Origin: an uncultured Planctomycetaceae bacterium
GTDB taxonomy: Bacteria; Planctomycetota; Planctomycetia; Pirellulales; UBA1268
Reading direction: 5' to 3'
Assembly: GCA_937926325.1 (NCBI GenBank)
Contig: CALAZQ010000362.1
Span: 1 to 5,432, forward strand
Length of the DNA: 5,432 bases
Shown one piece after another: positions 4,324-5,432 of this stretch. The translations under genes and the position numbers were made by a program. Below the pieces are notes generated by a model. It was given only the letters and a program-made list of their open reading frames with translations. It did no database searches and was not told the origin of the DNA. Every line of letters starts with the position of its first letter. Position 1 is the first letter of the stretch.

Positions 4324-5432
4324 ATGAGCGTATCGAGCGGAGTGGGAGTCGTGTCATCGGCCACGGTCAAGACGGCCGCCGGAGCCGATGTGTTTCGGCT
4401 CGTCGAGATGCGGTATACCGAGACGGTCGCCACGCCCTTCAGGATGGAGCTCGATCTGGTATCCGAACAGACCGACCTCGATCCCAATTCGTTACTCGGC
4501 ACCCCGGCCACCGTCTCGTTTCATCTTCCCGGAGGTGGGCAGCGGTACTTCAGCGGGCTGGTCACCGCGTTCGAGCAGCAGATCGACAGAGGCGACACCC
4601 ATGCCTATCAGCTCGTCGTCCGGCCGTGGATCGCGGTTCTTCAGCTCGGCTCAGACTGCCGCATCTTTCAAAACAAGAAGCCGGCCGATATCCTCAAGGA
4701 GGTGTTCGACGACCTCGGGTTCACTGACTATGACGTTGCCGGGCTGACCGGCAGCTATCCGGAACTGCCCTTCTGCGTGCAGTTCAACGAGACCCACTTC
4801 GACTTCGTGCATCGGCTTTTGCAGCGGTGGGGCATTTCCTATCACAGCGAACAGTCCGATGGGTCGCACCAGCTGGTCTTCACCGACGACCCGTCGAGTC
4901 GCAAGCCGTTTTCGGGCTATGAAAAGATTCCTTTCAATACCGCGGCCGAGGCCGCCCAGGTCACCGAGCACATCGACGGCTGGACCTGGCAACAGCGGCT
5001 CGCCAGCGGCAAACAGGTCTTGAAGGACTATGACTACACCAATCCGTCCTCGAGCCTCGAGGCCTCGTCGTCGGCCTCGCCCGCCCACAGCTACACCCAC
5101 GGCGACCTCGAACTGTTCCACTACCCCGGCCACTACACGCAGCAGTCTGACGGCGACACGCTGGCGAAAATCGGGATCGAGGCGGCCACCTGCCGGGAAC
5201 AATGCATCGAGGGCACCGCCCGCTGCTGGGGGCTGGCCGCCGGCCACACCTTCACGCTCGAGGACTTTCCGCGGAAGGACCAGAATCAGAGTTATCTGCT
5301 GACATCGGTCCGGTACACGATTGCCGCCGACGGCGACGGCCAGCGGCACCGGCATCGGCACGGCTACACCTGCCAGGCCGCGTTTACAGCGGTGCCGGCC
5401 GCGGTGAACTACCGGCCGGAGCGGACGACGCC
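4324..5432 (+). CDS. vgrG: Second VgrG-type T6SS spike protein (3' end beyond the window)
   Basis: An ATG at 4324 opens a frame of 369 codons that runs uninterrupted to the window edge. The product is the gp27-like base of a VgrG, with SLLGTPATVSFHLPGGGQRY (56-75), FCVQFNETHFDFVHRLLQRW (150-169), VLKDYDYTNPSSSLEAS (232-248) and HSYTHGDLELFHYPGHY (255-271). These blocks align without large gaps to the VgrG on the other strand, with about half the residues identical by eye, so the two are clear paralogues. The visible part stops at NYRPERTT, just before the OB fold, so the presence of a needle or C-terminal effector cannot be judged. GGGA at 4312-4315 lies eight bases before the start. The 2-bp spacing to the DUF4150 gene indicates co-translation. 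A His/Arg-rich insert (RHRHRHG, 341-347) is not present in the paralogue. Confidence 0.95.
   Translation, partial: MSVSSGVGVVSSATVKTAAGADVFRLVEMRYTETVATPFRMELDLVSEQTDLDPNSLLGTPATVSFHLPGGGQRYFSGLVTAFEQQIDRGDTHAYQLVVRPWIAVLQLGSDCRIFQNKKPADILKEVFDDLGFTDYDVAGLTGSYPELPFCVQFNETHFDFVHRLLQRWGISYHSEQSDGSHQLVFTDDPSSRKPFSGYEKIPFNTAAEAAQVTEHIDGWTWQQRLASGKQVLKDYDYTNPSSSLEASSSASPAHSYTHGDLELFHYPGHYTQQSDGDTLAKIGIEAATCREQCIEGTARCWGLAAGHTFTLEDFPRKDQNQSYLLTSVRYTIAADGDGQRHRHRHGYTCQAAFTAVPAAVNYRPERTT

Noticed and set aside
5337..5370. CGGCAC/CGGCAT tandem-like run encoding alternating His and Arg in the second VgrG
   Set aside because: It is only about three imperfect units long. It is noted as a local insert and is too short to call a repeat or a metal-binding domain.
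1..5432. tRNA, rRNA, CRISPR arrays, insertion sequences and attachment sites
   Set aside because: None was seen on either strand. There are no direct-repeat arrays, no transposase-like products and no tRNA-like cloverleaf.

Overview
This window holds parts of two divergently transcribed operons encoding the spike and tip of a contractile injection machine, most likely a type VI secretion system (T6SS). Nearly every recognisable gene belongs to a T6SS-associated family: two VgrG spikes (TssI), two different PAAR-like tip proteins (DUF4280 and DUF4150) and a DUF3540 protein. The DNA is GC-rich (about 70% in a hand count of 5041-5100), with long spurious open frames opposite the real genes. This gene mix is known from planctomycetes, myxobacteria and other high-GC Gram-negative bacteria. 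A planctomycete is my best guess, but the window has no taxonomic marker, so this is tentative.

Left arm (minus strand, read right to left). A short VgrG (2328 to 775) is followed after 37-38 bp by a 231-residue protein of no named family (736 to 41). About 12 bp later comes the start of a further gene that leaves the window (28 to 1). The 231-residue protein is the most interesting object here. Glycines recur exactly every eight residues from residue 19 to 83, and again at 99. This resembles the octapeptide repeat of the triple-stranded beta-helix needle of phage T4 gp5. The VgrG upstream stops just where such a needle would normally begin, so spike body and needle appear to be encoded as two polypeptides.

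Centre (2329-2618). A 290-bp divergent intergenic region contains a plausible sigma70-type promoter for the right arm, a nested inverted repeat and a small hairpin. No convincing promoter was found for the left arm.

Right arm (plus strand). The order is a DUF4280 PAAR-like protein (2619-3002), a 249-bp gap with an 8-bp hairpin and a possible -10 box, a DUF3540 protein (3252-3833), a DUF4150 PAAR-like protein (3869-4321), and a second VgrG that starts 2 bp later at 4324 and runs off the window. Tight spacing from 3252 onward indicates one transcript.

How they fit together. In T6SS, a VgrG trimer sits on the Hcp tube and a PAAR-type protein caps its tip. Each arm appears to supply an interchangeable spike set: a VgrG body, a beta-rich middle piece (the octad protein on the left, DUF3540 on the right) and, at least on the right, PAAR-like caps. 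The octad protein and the DUF3540 protein share an 11-residue C-terminal pattern, which suggests equivalent jobs. No effector toxin or immunity gene can be recognised in the window.
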